Of a stretch of 64,000 nt of DNA, positions 50,901 through 59,574 are shown piece by piece; position 1 is the stretch's first letter; every line of letters starts with the position of its first letter. A program made the position numbers and the translations under genes. The notes below the pieces were generated by a model that worked only from the letters and a program-made list of their open reading frames with translations, made no database searches and was not told the DNA's origin. This DNA comes from Burkholderia anthina (GTDB lineage Bacteria > Pseudomonadota > Gammaproteobacteria > Burkholderiales > Burkholderiaceae), in contig NZ_CABVLY010000018.1 of NCBI RefSeq assembly GCF_902498995.1, positions 118,108-182,107 on the forward strand, read 5' to 3'.

Positions 50901-51797
50901 TCAATCCTTGCGGATGTGTTCGGCGAGGAAGTCGATCAGCAACCGCACGCGCGGCAGCAGCCCGCGCCGCGACGGAAACACCGCGTGAATCACGCCGCCC
51001 TTCGGCGCCCATCCCGGCAGCACGTCGATCAGTGTGCCGTCGCGCAGGTCGTCGTCGATCGCCATGCACGGCAGTTGCACGATGCCGACGCCGTGAATCG
51101 CCGCGTCGCGCAGCGCGTGCATGTCGTCGGAGATATAGCGCGGGTGGTGACGCAGTTGCGCGTGCTCGCCGTTCGGCCCGACCAGTTGCCACACGTGATG
51201 CCGCGCCGGCCCCCAGTCGAGGCTCGGTTCGCCCGCCAGCCCGGCCGGATCCGTCAGCGGCGCCCCGCGCCTGGCCAGCCATTGCGGCGCGGCCACCAGC
51301 CGCTGCGGGCTGTCGCCGAGAATGCGCATCACGAGATCGCTGTCCTCCAGCGGCGGAAAGCGTACGCGCAGCGCGAGGTCGAAGCCTTCGCTCAGCAGGT
51401 CGACGCGACGGTTGGTCGCTTCGAGATGCACGTGCACCCGCGGATGAAGCGCCATGAAACGCGCGATGAGCTCGCTCACGCGATATTCGAGCAGCGCGGT
51501 CGGGCAACTCACGCGCACGATGCCGCGCGGCTCCGCGTGCTGACGCTCGATCACCTCGCGCGCCGCATCGGCTTCGACGAGCACCGCGAGACAGCGCTCG
51601 TAGAATTCGCGGCCCGTTTCCGTGACCGTGAAGTGACGCGTCGTCCGCTGCAGCAGCCGCACGTCGTATTGCGCCTCCAGCGCGGCGATGCGCCGGCTCA
51701 GCGTCGACTTCGGGATGCCCAGCGCGCGCCCCGCCTGCGTGAACCCGCCGTGCTCGACCACCTTCACGAAATAGTAGAGGTCGTTCAGGTCATCCAT
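50901..51797 (-). CDS. LysR-family transcriptional regulator
   Basis: The product is 298 residues. The helix-turn-helix reads DLYYFVKVVEHGGFTQAGRALGIPKSTLSRRIAALE, and the effector domain is of the DsdC/CrgA-like group (FPPLEDSDLVMRILGDSPQRLVAAP). The start MDDLNDLYYF at 51797 is standard. It is divergent from the isochorismatase-family hydrolase gene and probably regulates it. An inverted repeat at 51801-51818 lies immediately before its start codon, a place suited to autorepression. Confidence 0.9.
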   Translation of the reverse strand: MDDLNDLYYFVKVVEHGGFTQAGRALGIPKSTLSRRIAALEAQYDVRLLQRTTRHFTVTETGREFYERCLAVLVEADAAREVIERQHAEPRGIVRVSCPTALLEYRVSELIARFMALHPRVHVHLEATNRRVDLLSEGFDLALRVRFPPLEDSDLVMRILGDSPQRLVAAPQWLARRGAPLTDPAGLAGEPSLDWGPARHHVWQLVGPNGEHAQLRHHPRYISDDMHALRDAAIHGVGIVQLPCMAIDDDLRDGTLIDVLPGWAPKGGVIHAVFPSRRGLLPRVRLLIDFLAEHIRKD

Positions 51798-51800
51798 GAT

Positions 51801-51818
51801 TGTTCCACCCATAGAACA
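51801..51818. promoter_or_regulatory. Inverted repeat next to the LysR start, candidate autoregulatory site
   Basis: TGTTC (51801-51805) and GAACA (51814-51818) flank an 8-bp spacer. The repeat is 4 bp upstream of the LysR ATG and could overlap its ribosome or promoter region. Confidence 0.35.
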
Positions 51819-52054
51819 CTGACGGCATTCTACGGGACTGGAAAGCCGGTTGTTGCGCGCATAGCATCCTGATTCAACGTGGATCGACTGGATCGCGGCG
51901 GCCCGGAAATATGCCGGACGGGCGCATCGCGCATCGAATCGATTGACCGGGCCTGGCGCACTCGTGCGCCGCGACGACGATCCCGACATCGCGGCCGCGC
52001 CAACCTGGACCCTCGGGATTTTTCTCACTTCCTGCTCTGTCTCTGGAGGCAACC

Positions 52055-52693
52055 ATGGCAAGCGAACCGATTCGCGATCCCGCGAACGACCACCTGCTCA
52101 CCCCGCAGAACGCGGCGTTCATCGTCATCGATTACCAGCCGGTCCAGGTGAACTCCATCGCCTCGATGGATCGCCAGTTGCTGATCAACAACATCGTCGG
52201 CGCATCGAAGGCCGCCGTCGCTTACGGCCTGCCGATCGTCCACTCCACCGTCAACGTGAAGACCGGCCTGAACAAGCCGCCGATCCCGCAACTGCGTGCC
52301 GCGCTCGAAGGCTATCCGACCTACGACCGCACCAGCATCAACTCGTGGGAGGACGTCGAGTTCCGCAAGGCCGTCGAAGCCACCGGCCGCAAGAAACTCG
52401 TCATGACCGCGCTGTGGACCGAAGCGTGCCTGACCTTCCCCGCGCTCGACGCGCTGAAGGCCGGCTACGAGGTCTACGTGGTCGTCGACGCGGTCGGCGG
52501 CACGTCGGTGGCCGCGCACGAGGCTGCGCTGCGCCGCATCGAGCAGGCCGGCGGCCAGATGATCAGCGTCGCGCAATTGTTCTGCGAACTGCAGCGCGAC
52601 TGGGCGCGCAGCGCAACCGTCCCCGCGTTCGTCGACCTGTTCATCCAGACCGGCGGCACCGCGGGCATCCAGTTTTCGTACGACAAGAGCTGA
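52055..52693 (+). CDS. Isochorismatase-family cysteine hydrolase (YcaC-like)
   Basis: The product is 212 residues. The family triad is visible as Asp in AFIVIDYQPVQV, a Lys/Arg region near TGRKKLVMTALW and the nucleophile Cys in WTEACLTFPALDAL. The size and the sequence around VDAVGGTSVAAHEAALRRI resemble YcaC-type hydrolases. It may hydrolyse an amide or imide; the substrate is unknown. It is divergent from the LysR gene, with a 257-bp shared promoter region containing GGAGG before the ATG. Confidence 0.87.
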   Translation: MASEPIRDPANDHLLTPQNAAFIVIDYQPVQVNSIASMDRQLLINNIVGASKAAVAYGLPIVHSTVNVKTGLNKPPIPQLRAALEGYPTYDRTSINSWEDVEFRKAVEATGRKKLVMTALWTEACLTFPALDALKAGYEVYVVVDAVGGTSVAAHEAALRRIEQAGGQMISVAQLFCELQRDWARSATVPAFVDLFIQTGGTAGIQFSYDKS

Positions 52694-52928
52694 GTCCCGC
52701 CTGTATCCCGCCTGTACGCAATCCGCGTGACATGAACCGCCCCGCCCGAGCCGCACGGCCCGGGCGGGTGCCTGTACATCCAGGCCACGTGACAGTTCCG
52801 CCGGCAACCACACGGCGCCTCGCGGCCAGCCGCGTTTTTCGATCCGTGATTCAATGTCGTGACCCGGCATCGCGCATTACAGCAACACCGCGTGCCGCCT
52901 TCCCCTCGTTCGACCTTCACGGAATCAC

Positions 52929-53651
52929 ATGACGAATCCTGCCGAGATCAAGGCGCTCGTTTTCGATGTATTCGGAACGATCGTCGACTGGAGAAACGGT
53001 GTCGCGCGCGATGCCGCCGCGTTCCTCGCCCGCCATGCGCCGGCGCTCGACCCGTTCGAATTCGCCGATACGTGGCGGCGAGAATATTCGCCGTCGATGG
53101 AAGAAATCCGCAGCGGACGCAGGCGCTACGTGCGGCTCGACGTGCTGCATCGCGAGAACCTCGTGCGCACGCTCGATCGCTACGGCGTCGACGGCGTGCC
53201 CGATGCGGAGATCGATGCGCTCACCCTCGCGTGGCACCGGCTCGATCCGTGGCCGGATGCCGTCGCGGCGCTGCAGCGCCTGAAACGGCGCTATGTGATC
53301 GCCCCGCTGTCGAACGGCAATATCCGGCTGATGATCGACGTCGCGAAACACGCGGGCCTGCCGTGGGACGCGATTCTCGGCGCCGAAGTCGCGCACGCGT
53401 ACAAGCCGTCGCCGAAGGTCTATACCGACGCGGTCGAGATTCTCGGCATCGCGCCGGCCGAGCTGTGCCTGGTCGCCGCGCACAACGGCGACCTCGCCGC
53501 CGCGCGGCAACTGGGGCTGTCCACCGCGTTCGTGCTGCGCCCGACCGAACACGGGCCTGCCCAGACGACCGACCTGAAAGCGGACGACGCGTGGGATTTC
53601 GATGTCAGGGACCTGAACGAACTCGCGGACCGGCTCGGGTGTGCGGGGTGA
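52929..53651 (+). CDS. Type II haloacid dehalogenase (HAD superfamily)
   Basis: The product is 240 residues. The nucleophile Asp is in LVFDVFGTIVDW, motif II Ser in PLSNGNIRLM, motif III Lys in AYKPSPKVY and the acidic motif IV in CLVAAHNGDLAAARQLG. This pattern is that of L-2-haloacid dehalogenases, which replace the halogen of short 2-haloacids by hydroxyl with inversion; some members act on other small molecules. It is downstream of the isochorismatase-family gene by 235 bp and may be separately expressed. Confidence 0.87.
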   Translation: MTNPAEIKALVFDVFGTIVDWRNGVARDAAAFLARHAPALDPFEFADTWRREYSPSMEEIRSGRRRYVRLDVLHRENLVRTLDRYGVDGVPDAEIDALTLAWHRLDPWPDAVAALQRLKRRYVIAPLSNGNIRLMIDVAKHAGLPWDAILGAEVAHAYKPSPKVYTDAVEILGIAPAELCLVAAHNGDLAAARQLGLSTAFVLRPTEHGPAQTTDLKADDAWDFDVRDLNELADRLGCAG

Positions 53652-53684
53652 AGGATGGCGGGGCTGTTCCGGGCGATGCGATAA

Positions 53685-53968
53685 AGTGCCGCCTTCGCAG
53701 GGGCTACCGCGGGTATGTCCGTCGCCTCCCTGGCCGCCCGCAAGCTGTTCCCTCAGACGTTGCTGTTTCGCCTGCCGATGATCACGGGCGTGGGGGCGTC
53801 CGATAGTCGGATCGCCTACACGCAACGCCTCGGCGCGTGGATCGGCCAGACGATTCCCGTCGTGGGCGAGGTGTTCCTGGCACGCGACGCGTTCCTAATC
53901 ATGCGCAACACCGCAACACCATGTCGACCAACAACCGCATCGTGAAGCCCGAAGACCGGGTGCTCTGA
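53685..53968 (+). pseudogene. C-terminal remnant of a lost gene, frameshifted near its end
   Basis: An open frame from 53685 reads through SVASLAARKLFPQTLLFRL and QRLGAWIGQTIPVVGEVFLARDAFLIMRNT, then ends at a TGA at 53943-53945. In the next frame the sequence NNRIVKPEDRVL continues to a TGA at 53966-53968, four bases before the DUF1493 start. The tight spacing suggests that this second frame is the original end and that a frameshift lies at about 53905-53935. No 5' part of the gene exists, since a stop lies immediately upstream and the dehalogenase ends at 53651. The intact gene family is not known to me. Confidence 0.55.
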
Positions 53969-53971
53969 ACC

Positions 53972-54337
53972 ATGAAAGACGTTACCTGGGAACGCCTGGA
54001 AGCCTTCGCGCGCGAGGCACTCGGCCGGCCGCTGTTCGGCGGCAAGCTAAAGCTGCAGCCGGAATCCAGGCTTGAGCAGGACCTCGGCGTCACTGGCCTG
54101 GACGGAGTGGCATTCATCGACAAGTGGGCAGAGACGTTCGGCGTCGACGCCCAAGGGTTCCCGTACCGGCGCTATTTCGGCCCCGAAGGTCAGGAGCTGC
54201 TGTCGTCGCTCATCGGGCTGTTCGTGAAGCGACTGCGCCAGCCGGAGCGGCGGCCGCTGACGCTGGGAATGCTGGCTGAGGCAACGCGACGCGGGAAGTG
54301 GGACACGGACTCGATCGAGGGTTCAGCAGGGAAGTGA
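53972..54337 (+). CDS. DUF1493-family acyl-carrier-like small protein
   Basis: The product is 121 residues. The pattern KLKLQPESRLEQDLGVTGLDGVAFIDKWAETFGVD with PYRRYFGPEGQE matches DUF1493 proteins, whose helical core resembles an acyl carrier protein (the DLGVTGLDG loop sits where a carrier serine would be but lacks the DSL serine). Function is unknown. It follows the remnant gene by 3 bp, as though they once formed a pair. Its codon use is close to the host average, unlike the next two genes. Confidence 0.7.
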   Translation: MKDVTWERLEAFAREALGRPLFGGKLKLQPESRLEQDLGVTGLDGVAFIDKWAETFGVDAQGFPYRRYFGPEGQELLSSLIGLFVKRLRQPERRPLTLGMLAEATRRGKWDTDSIEGSAGK

Positions 54338-54727
54338 TCGTTATGGGAGGGGGCGGTCGATGGGTTGGCCAGCTCTTTTCATTGGCGGAAATGTAATTAC
54401 GTTATGCGAAATTTTTGACTCATCGCGGAACGCTGGGAAGGAACGTCGGCAATCGGCCATGAGCGGACTCTCGCGATTTTCACGCGAACGGCCGCTATCG
54501 GGCGCGACTCGTCCATCTGACGACCTAGGCGGACCGGGTTAATTTGTGCCGGCTTGCGTTCACCGCTGCGTGGAAATTTGCGGCGCTTACCTTTCAGCGA
54601 CACGATGACTACGATCCACCGCAGTATCGGGAGTCCCATTATCTCTGGCTTACTGCGGTCTTCAATCTTCGGGGCAGTCCGTTGCGTAGGTACAATCTGG
54701 ATCCGTAGCAAAGCCCGAAGGTATTAG
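54338..54727. other. Degenerate low-GC intergenic stretch, no gene seen
   Basis: These 390 bp between the DUF1493 gene and the HEPN-like gene have reduced GC and frequent stops in all frames. Short frames on either strand lack ribosome sites. Parts of it (around 54430-54540) look like decayed dispersed repeat DNA, but I could not identify a family. It probably marks the left side of an inserted segment. Confidence 0.5.
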
Positions 54728-56044
54728 ATGACGCGAACACTCAACTCATTCAAATGGTTGCTCAAGAAGGGCGAGCACACAATTCATTGTCCGCACGTGT
54801 CCTTAACTGAATGGACTGACGGCAAGCCGCCTCTGTTTGAAGGCTCAGGCCGCTTCATTCTCAAAGACAGCGGCGATGATATCCGTTTTGAACTTGACGT
54901 GAAATGGACCAGCACGACGAAGTGGATGAGCGCGCTTCGACGGTGCCAAGAGGAACCGTACGACCCTCAAACGGCTTTGCGTCTGTGCGGAACGGACTAT
55001 CGGGGTACCGAGTGGAACGCTGGATGGATTAGGCCCCGCGCAGGCTCAATTTGGAATGACAACCTACAACTCTTCGGTCAATGCGCGGGACTTTCAACTC
55101 AAGTGCGCCAAAAAGAACCGCAAGGTGGGGTCGAGCTTGCGTATTCGCCCGCGCCAGATGTGCCATTTTCCGAAGTCATGACAACGACGACGCATTTGGG
55201 TGACTCTCGCGTGGGGACTAAGCAGAGCGGTGGACGTCAAAGGCTAGAATTGCTGGGAAGCGTCGTCGAGGTCGTAACCGAGCCATGGACCGGAGAGTTG
55301 TCGATATATGCCTCAGCAAGCGAGCACCTGAGGCATCCTTATCTAGAAAATTGGTTGTCTGAACCGCTCCGAGCACTCCATGGGCAGCTAGTGTTTCCAC
55401 GCCTCGTAGTTCGCAATTTTGACGACGGTCGCGCGATGGTATCGGTGCGGCGCGTGCCGAACTGGAAAACTTCAATGGGGGGCTGTGCCAGCCAACTGAA
55501 GTATCGGTCTGCGTCGGAGTTTTGGGCCTTTTATAGTGCCTATCTTGAGTACGTCGCCCTTCATCGTGACAAGAATGGTGATCCAGGATTTGAAGCCAAC
55601 GAGCTTACGCGTCTTCATGATGAGGTGATTCAGGCTCGTATGGCCGGCTCGACGTGGGTGATTGCTCTTTGCGTCGCGAGTGCCATTGAAGGCATCGTGA
55701 AGTTGGATCCAGACTTTGTGTCTACAGCGGCCGAAGTGGCTGAGGACCAATTTTTACGAGCGCGGAACCTTGTTTGGGACATGGAGAATGGGCCGGTGCG
55801 CAACAGATTACTGAACTCGTTAAGCGGACTTAACCGCGCATCGCCACGCCAATATCTGAAAAATTTGGAACGGGGCGGAAAAATATCCAAGTCCCAATTT
55901 GACGCGTGGGATAAGGTACGAAACGTGGTGGCGCATGGCAATCTGTTCGAGCCGTGGGAAACTCCAGAGGAACGTGAGCGACTAACTGCTTTGGTAGAGC
56001 TGTTCTACCGGCTCACCGGCATCAGAATCGGATATTTTACCTAA
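54728..56044 (+). CDS. HEPN-domain protein, ApeA-like candidate antiphage factor
   Basis: The product is 438 residues with clearly lower GC and different codon use from its neighbours. The N-terminal 280 residues are a beta-rich part (HVSLTEWTDGKPPLFEGSGRF, LRLCGTDYRGTEWNAGW) that reminds me of the N-terminal domain of ApeA antiphage proteins. The C-terminal 150 residues are helical, and a HEPN ribonuclease motif R-x4-H is present as Arg398-His403 in DAWDKVRNVVAHGNLF. HEPN proteins of this kind cut RNA to stop phage infection. It precedes a second HEPN-like gene by 52 bp. The ApeA match is from memory and unsearched. Confidence 0.55.
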   Translation: MTRTLNSFKWLLKKGEHTIHCPHVSLTEWTDGKPPLFEGSGRFILKDSGDDIRFELDVKWTSTTKWMSALRRCQEEPYDPQTALRLCGTDYRGTEWNAGWIRPRAGSIWNDNLQLFGQCAGLSTQVRQKEPQGGVELAYSPAPDVPFSEVMTTTTHLGDSRVGTKQSGGRQRLELLGSVVEVVTEPWTGELSIYASASEHLRHPYLENWLSEPLRALHGQLVFPRLVVRNFDDGRAMVSVRRVPNWKTSMGGCASQLKYRSASEFWAFYSAYLEYVALHRDKNGDPGFEANELTRLHDEVIQARMAGSTWVIALCVASAIEGIVKLDPDFVSTAAEVAEDQFLRARNLVWDMENGPVRNRLLNSLSGLNRASPRQYLKNLERGGKISKSQFDAWDKVRNVVAHGNLFEPWETPEERERLTALVELFYRLTGIRIGYFT

Positions 56045-56096
56045 CCGATGCGTTTCAGGTATGTAGTTGTGAAATAGCAAGGAGCGCGGGACCCTA

Positions 56097-56630
56097 ATGA
56101 TTTCGGAATCTCGATACTGGAAGCAGCCGCTATTGCGTAGCGCGTCGTGGTTAGAGCGTTGGCGCATGAACGAGGAAAATTTCGAACGCGACTCAGCACG
56201 CATTGAGCGAGAGCTGTTCATTGGCTTCTATGCCATCCGCAAGCTGTTTGATACATTCAAAGTTTCACTTGATACGCGCAGAAAATCTTACTCCCTCATT
56301 TGGTCGCCGAAGATTGGAAGTCCCGATTATTTCAACTGGCATCGGATCGAAGAACATTTCGATTTAGAAACTCGAAATGAAGAGACACGCGATCTCGTGT
56401 TCTTGTGCAATCAATTTGTCCACAGCTTCATCTTCATCGTGGTAACAGACGAAAATAATGCTTTCGCAGGGGTATTTGTTGCTTCGGACAAAGCAAGGAA
56501 TGATAGATTGTATTTCGTAGCGGCCAGCCAGATTTTCCTCGCATTCAGAACCGTCGGCCGCGACTACCCTGTCAGGCAACACATGATCCGAAATGATCGA
56601 ACTGGGGAGTGGGAAGAAAGCGCTACGTAA
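56097..56630 (+). CDS. Hypothetical small HEPN-like protein
   Basis: The product is 177 residues, mostly helical, with low-GC codons like the gene before it. Near the middle EETRDLVFLCNQFVHSFIF contains Arg98 and His109 with NQFVHS, similar in form to the Arg/Asn-x3-His ends of HEPN helices but with wider spacing than R-x4-6-H. The N-terminal IERELFIGFYAIRKLFDTFK helix would be the partner helix. I cannot name the family. It may form a functional pair with the upstream gene. An in-frame ATG at 56166 could be the true start. Confidence 0.5.
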   Translation: MISESRYWKQPLLRSASWLERWRMNEENFERDSARIERELFIGFYAIRKLFDTFKVSLDTRRKSYSLIWSPKIGSPDYFNWHRIEEHFDLETRNEETRDLVFLCNQFVHSFIFIVVTDENNAFAGVFVASDKARNDRLYFVAASQIFLAFRTVGRDYPVRQHMIRNDRTGEWEESAT

Positions 56631-57013
56631 ATGTGCGGTTTCGCTGACATGTGACTGACCGCAGCCGCGAGCGCAATATTCCTCGAACCAACAACACTTT
56701 CCGTGCAGCCGTCAGTTGGCTCATAGAAGCGCGAGAATTCGGCACCAATTTTGATGCACGAATGGCCAGTGTCCTCCGACACGGAACGTATAGACGCGGC
56801 TAACGTCAGGCCGCTGCTCGACTACGATCGGCCGCATCGGACGGCGATCGGACCCAAAGCGGCCTCTCGGAGCCGCTAGGTCGAGGGACCGCTCCGGGTC
56901 GACAAGCGACGCCCCGAAAATCCACGAAGAACCCGCCTTTTCAACCCACCTGCTTATCACTCGCCGCTTCAATTGCCGCGCTCTGCGTCATCCACATCTC
57001 CCGTACGCCCGCG
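56631..57013. other. Degenerate intergenic stretch at the right end of the island, no gene seen
   Basis: These 383 bp lie between the second HEPN-like gene and the end of the LysR gene. GC rises toward the right. Short frames occur on both strands without ribosome sites. A patch at about 56800-56860 resembles decayed repeat DNA like that on the left side, but I cannot show a true duplication. Confidence 0.45.
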
Positions 57014-57973
57014 CTAATCAGTATCCCCAACAAACCGCAACCGCCCCGACTCCCCCATCAACAACGCGCGATTCGCGTCCGCTGCCGCGCGCAGGTAATC
57101 CCACAGCGCCGTCACGCGCCGCAGCTTGCGCAGATCCTCGCGACAGGTCAGCCAGAAGCAGCGCGTGACGACCACGTCGTCCGGCAGCACCGGCACCAGC
57201 GCCGGCTGCGTAGCCGCCATGAAGCACGGCAGGATCGCGAGCGCGCCGCCCTGCAGCGCCGCGAACACCTGTGCGATCACGCTCGTCGTACGCAGCCCGG
57301 CAGTCGCGCCCGGCACCGCGCGCTCCAGATACAGCAGCTCGCTGCTGAACGCGAGATCGTCGACGTAGCTGATGAACGCGTGCCGCGCGAGATCGTCGGT
57401 GCACGTGATCGGCGGATGGTTCGCGAGATAGTCGCGCGTCGCATAAAGCCGCAGCTGGTAGTCGCACAGCTTCGTGACCACGTAAGGCCCGCGCTCGGGC
57501 CGCTCGAGCGTGATCGCGAGATCGGCCTCGCGCTTGGGCAGGTTGACGAAATGCGGAACGGGCAGCAGATCGACCGTCACATGCGGATGCGCGACGCGAA
57601 ACCGCGCGAGCTGCGGCGCGAGGAAAAAGCAGCCGAACCCTTCGGTCGACCCGATCCGCACATGGCCCGACAGCGCCTCGCCGGTATTTGCGACCTGGTC
57701 GCAGGCGGACTGCACGGTCGTCTCCATCGCATCGGCATACGCGACGAGTCGCTGGCCCTCGGCCGTCAGCGTGAAGCCGCCGGAGCGCGACTTGTCGAAC
57801 AGCAGCGTGCCCATCGCGGTTTCAAGCGCGCGAATGCGCCGCGCGACGGTCGTGTAGTCGACGCCGAGCCGCTTCGCCGCGCCGCTCGCACGCTGCGTGC
57901 GCGCGACTTCGAGGAAGAAACGCAAGTCGTCCCAGTTCAGGTTGCCGGAAACCGGCTCGGTGGCGTGTCGCAT
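57014..57973 (-). CDS. LysR-family regulator next to the methylmalonate-semialdehyde genes
   Basis: The product is 319 residues from the ATG at 57973. The helix-turn-helix is WDDLRFFLEVARTQRASGAAKRLGVDYTTVARRI, followed by an effector domain starting SGHVRIGSTEGFGCFFLAPQLARFR. Longer frames to 58192 add sequence that lacks family resemblance. It is divergent from the MHS transporter and the mmsA-mmsB genes and is the probable regulator of valine breakdown here, although Pseudomonas uses an AraC-type MmsR. Confidence 0.87.
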   Translation of the reverse strand: MRHATEPVSGNLNWDDLRFFLEVARTQRASGAAKRLGVDYTTVARRIRALETAMGTLLFDKSRSGGFTLTAEGQRLVAYADAMETTVQSACDQVANTGEALSGHVRIGSTEGFGCFFLAPQLARFRVAHPHVTVDLLPVPHFVNLPKREADLAITLERPERGPYVVTKLCDYQLRLYATRDYLANHPPITCTDDLARHAFISYVDDLAFSSELLYLERAVPGATAGLRTTSVIAQVFAALQGGALAILPCFMAATQPALVPVLPDDVVVTRCFWLTCREDLRKLRRVTALWDYLRAAADANRALLMGESGRLRFVGDTD

Positions 57974-58130
57974 CGGCGAGGGAAAAAGGGCTATGTCTCT
58001 GGGCCGGCCGTCGATATGCATAAATGCACATCCAACCGGTTTTCTTGTCGGTACATCATGGATCCGCGCATAACTATACTCGACCGTGACCTGAGGACCA
58101 TGAGCCGCGGGCAATAAAACCGGAGACACC

Positions 58131-59450
58131 ATGCAGACCCGATCCACCCTCGATGAGCATGCAACCGCCGCGGCGCCGGCACCCGCCCGCACCGCGAAGC
58201 ACTACCTGCTGGCCGGCTGGGCCAGCATGGCCGGCACCACGATCGAGTGGTACGACTTCTTCCTCTACGGCACCGCCGCCGCGCTCGTGTTCAACCGCAT
58301 CTTCTTCCCGTCGCTCGACCCGGTCGTCGGCACGCTCGCCGCGTTCGGCACGTTCGCGGTCGGCTTCATCGGCCGGCCGATGGGCGGCATCGTGTTCGGC
58401 CACTTCGGCGACCGCATCGGCCGCAAGTCGATGCTGATGATCACGCTGCTGCTGATGGGCGTGCCGAGCATGGTGATCGGGCTGATTCCGTCTTACGACA
58501 GCATCGGCTACTGGGCCGCCGCGCTGCTGATCGCGATGCGCTTCCTGCAGGGGATGGCGGTCGGCGGCGAATGGGGCGGCGCGGTGCTGATGGCCGTCGA
58601 GCACGCACCGAAGGGCCGCAAGGGGCTGTTCGGCAGCCTGCCGCAGACGGGCGTCGGGCTCGGCCTGATCCTGTCGTCGGTCGCGATGGCCGCGGTCGCC
58701 GCGCTGCCCGACGCCGACATGCTGTCGTGGGGCTGGCGCGTGCCGTTCCTCGCGAGCATCGCGCTGGTCGGCCTCGGCTGGTTCATCCGCGCGAAGGTGC
58801 CCGAGTCGCCCGACTTCGAGAAGGTCCGCAAGCAGGGCAAGGCGGAGAAGTCGCCGGTGACGGCCGCGCTGCGCCGCCATCCGCGCGAAGTGCTGACGAT
58901 CGTCGGCGCGCGCGCCGCCGAGAACACGTGGTTCTACATGGTCGTCACGTTCGCGCTCGCCTATGCGACGCAGCAGCTGCATCTGCCGAAGGCCGAGATG
59001 CTGCACGCGATCACGGCCGGCGCGGTGCTGTCGCTCGTCACGATGCCGCTGTGCGGCCACCTGAGCGACAAGATCGGCCAGCGCCGGATGTTCGCGATCG
59101 GCCTCGTGCTGATGTGCGCATTCGCCGCGCCGTTCTTCATGATGCTCGGCACGCAGCAGACGTCGTACGCGTGGTGGGCGATCGTGCTCGGCCTCGGCGT
59201 CGTGTTCCCGATTCTCTATGCGCCCGAGTCGCTGCTGTTCGCACAGCAGTTCCCGGCGGAAATCCGCTACAGCGGCATCTCGCTGTCGGTGCAGCTGGCC
59301 GGCGTGATCGGCGGCGGTTTCGCGCCGATGATCGCGACGTCGCTGCTCAAGGTCGGCGGCGGCCAGCCCCATTACGTGATCGCGTACCTCGTCGGCTTCG
59401 GCGTGTTCGCGCTCGCGTGTACCGCATTGATGCGGCCGGCGCGTCCGTAA
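58131..59450 (+). CDS. MHS-family proton symporter (major facilitator superfamily)
   Basis: The product is 439 residues with 12 membrane helices. The MHS signatures are [13 protein letters not shown] in helix 1 and [14 protein letters not shown] in the loop between helices 2 and 3, with [22 protein letters not shown] after. Relatives include ShiA, KgtP and ProP and move small organic acids with protons. It is the first gene of an operon with mmsA and mmsB, so its substrate may be a branched-chain intermediate such as 3-hydroxyisobutyrate. GGAG lies upstream of the ATG. Confidence 0.9.
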   Translation: MQTRSTLDEHATAAAPAPARTAKHYLLAGWASMAGTTIEWYDFFLYGTAAALVFNRIFFPSLDPVVGTLAAFGTFAVGFIGRPMGGIVFGHFGDRIGRKSMLMITLLLMGVPSMVIGLIPSYDSIGYWAAALLIAMRFLQGMAVGGEWGGAVLMAVEHAPKGRKGLFGSLPQTGVGLGLILSSVAMAAVAALPDADMLSWGWRVPFLASIALVGLGWFIRAKVPESPDFEKVRKQGKAEKSPVTAALRRHPREVLTIVGARAAENTWFYMVVTFALAYATQQLHLPKAEMLHAITAGAVLSLVTMPLCGHLSDKIGQRRMFAIGLVLMCAFAAPFFMMLGTQQTSYAWWAIVLGLGVVFPILYAPESLLFAQQFPAEIRYSGISLSVQLAGVIGGGFAPMIATSLLKVGGGQPHYVIAYLVGFGVFALACTALMRPARP

Positions 59451-59574
59451 GCAACCCGCCCCGCACCAGCCCGCATCGCCCCGATTCCAGTTCGACCTGC
59501 CGTCCGCCGTGGCCGCACGCGCGACGGACGCAGACCACCCTTTTTCTTCGCACCACTGTTTCCCGGAGAGTTCC

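Noticed and set aside
54397..54711. A 104-residue minus-strand open frame in the degenerate flank
   Set aside because: It has no ribosome site and no codon bias, and lies in DNA that looks like decayed repeat.
57974..58192. A 73-residue N-terminal extension of the LysR protein
   Set aside because: It lacks LysR resemblance and would run into the divergent transporter gene start.
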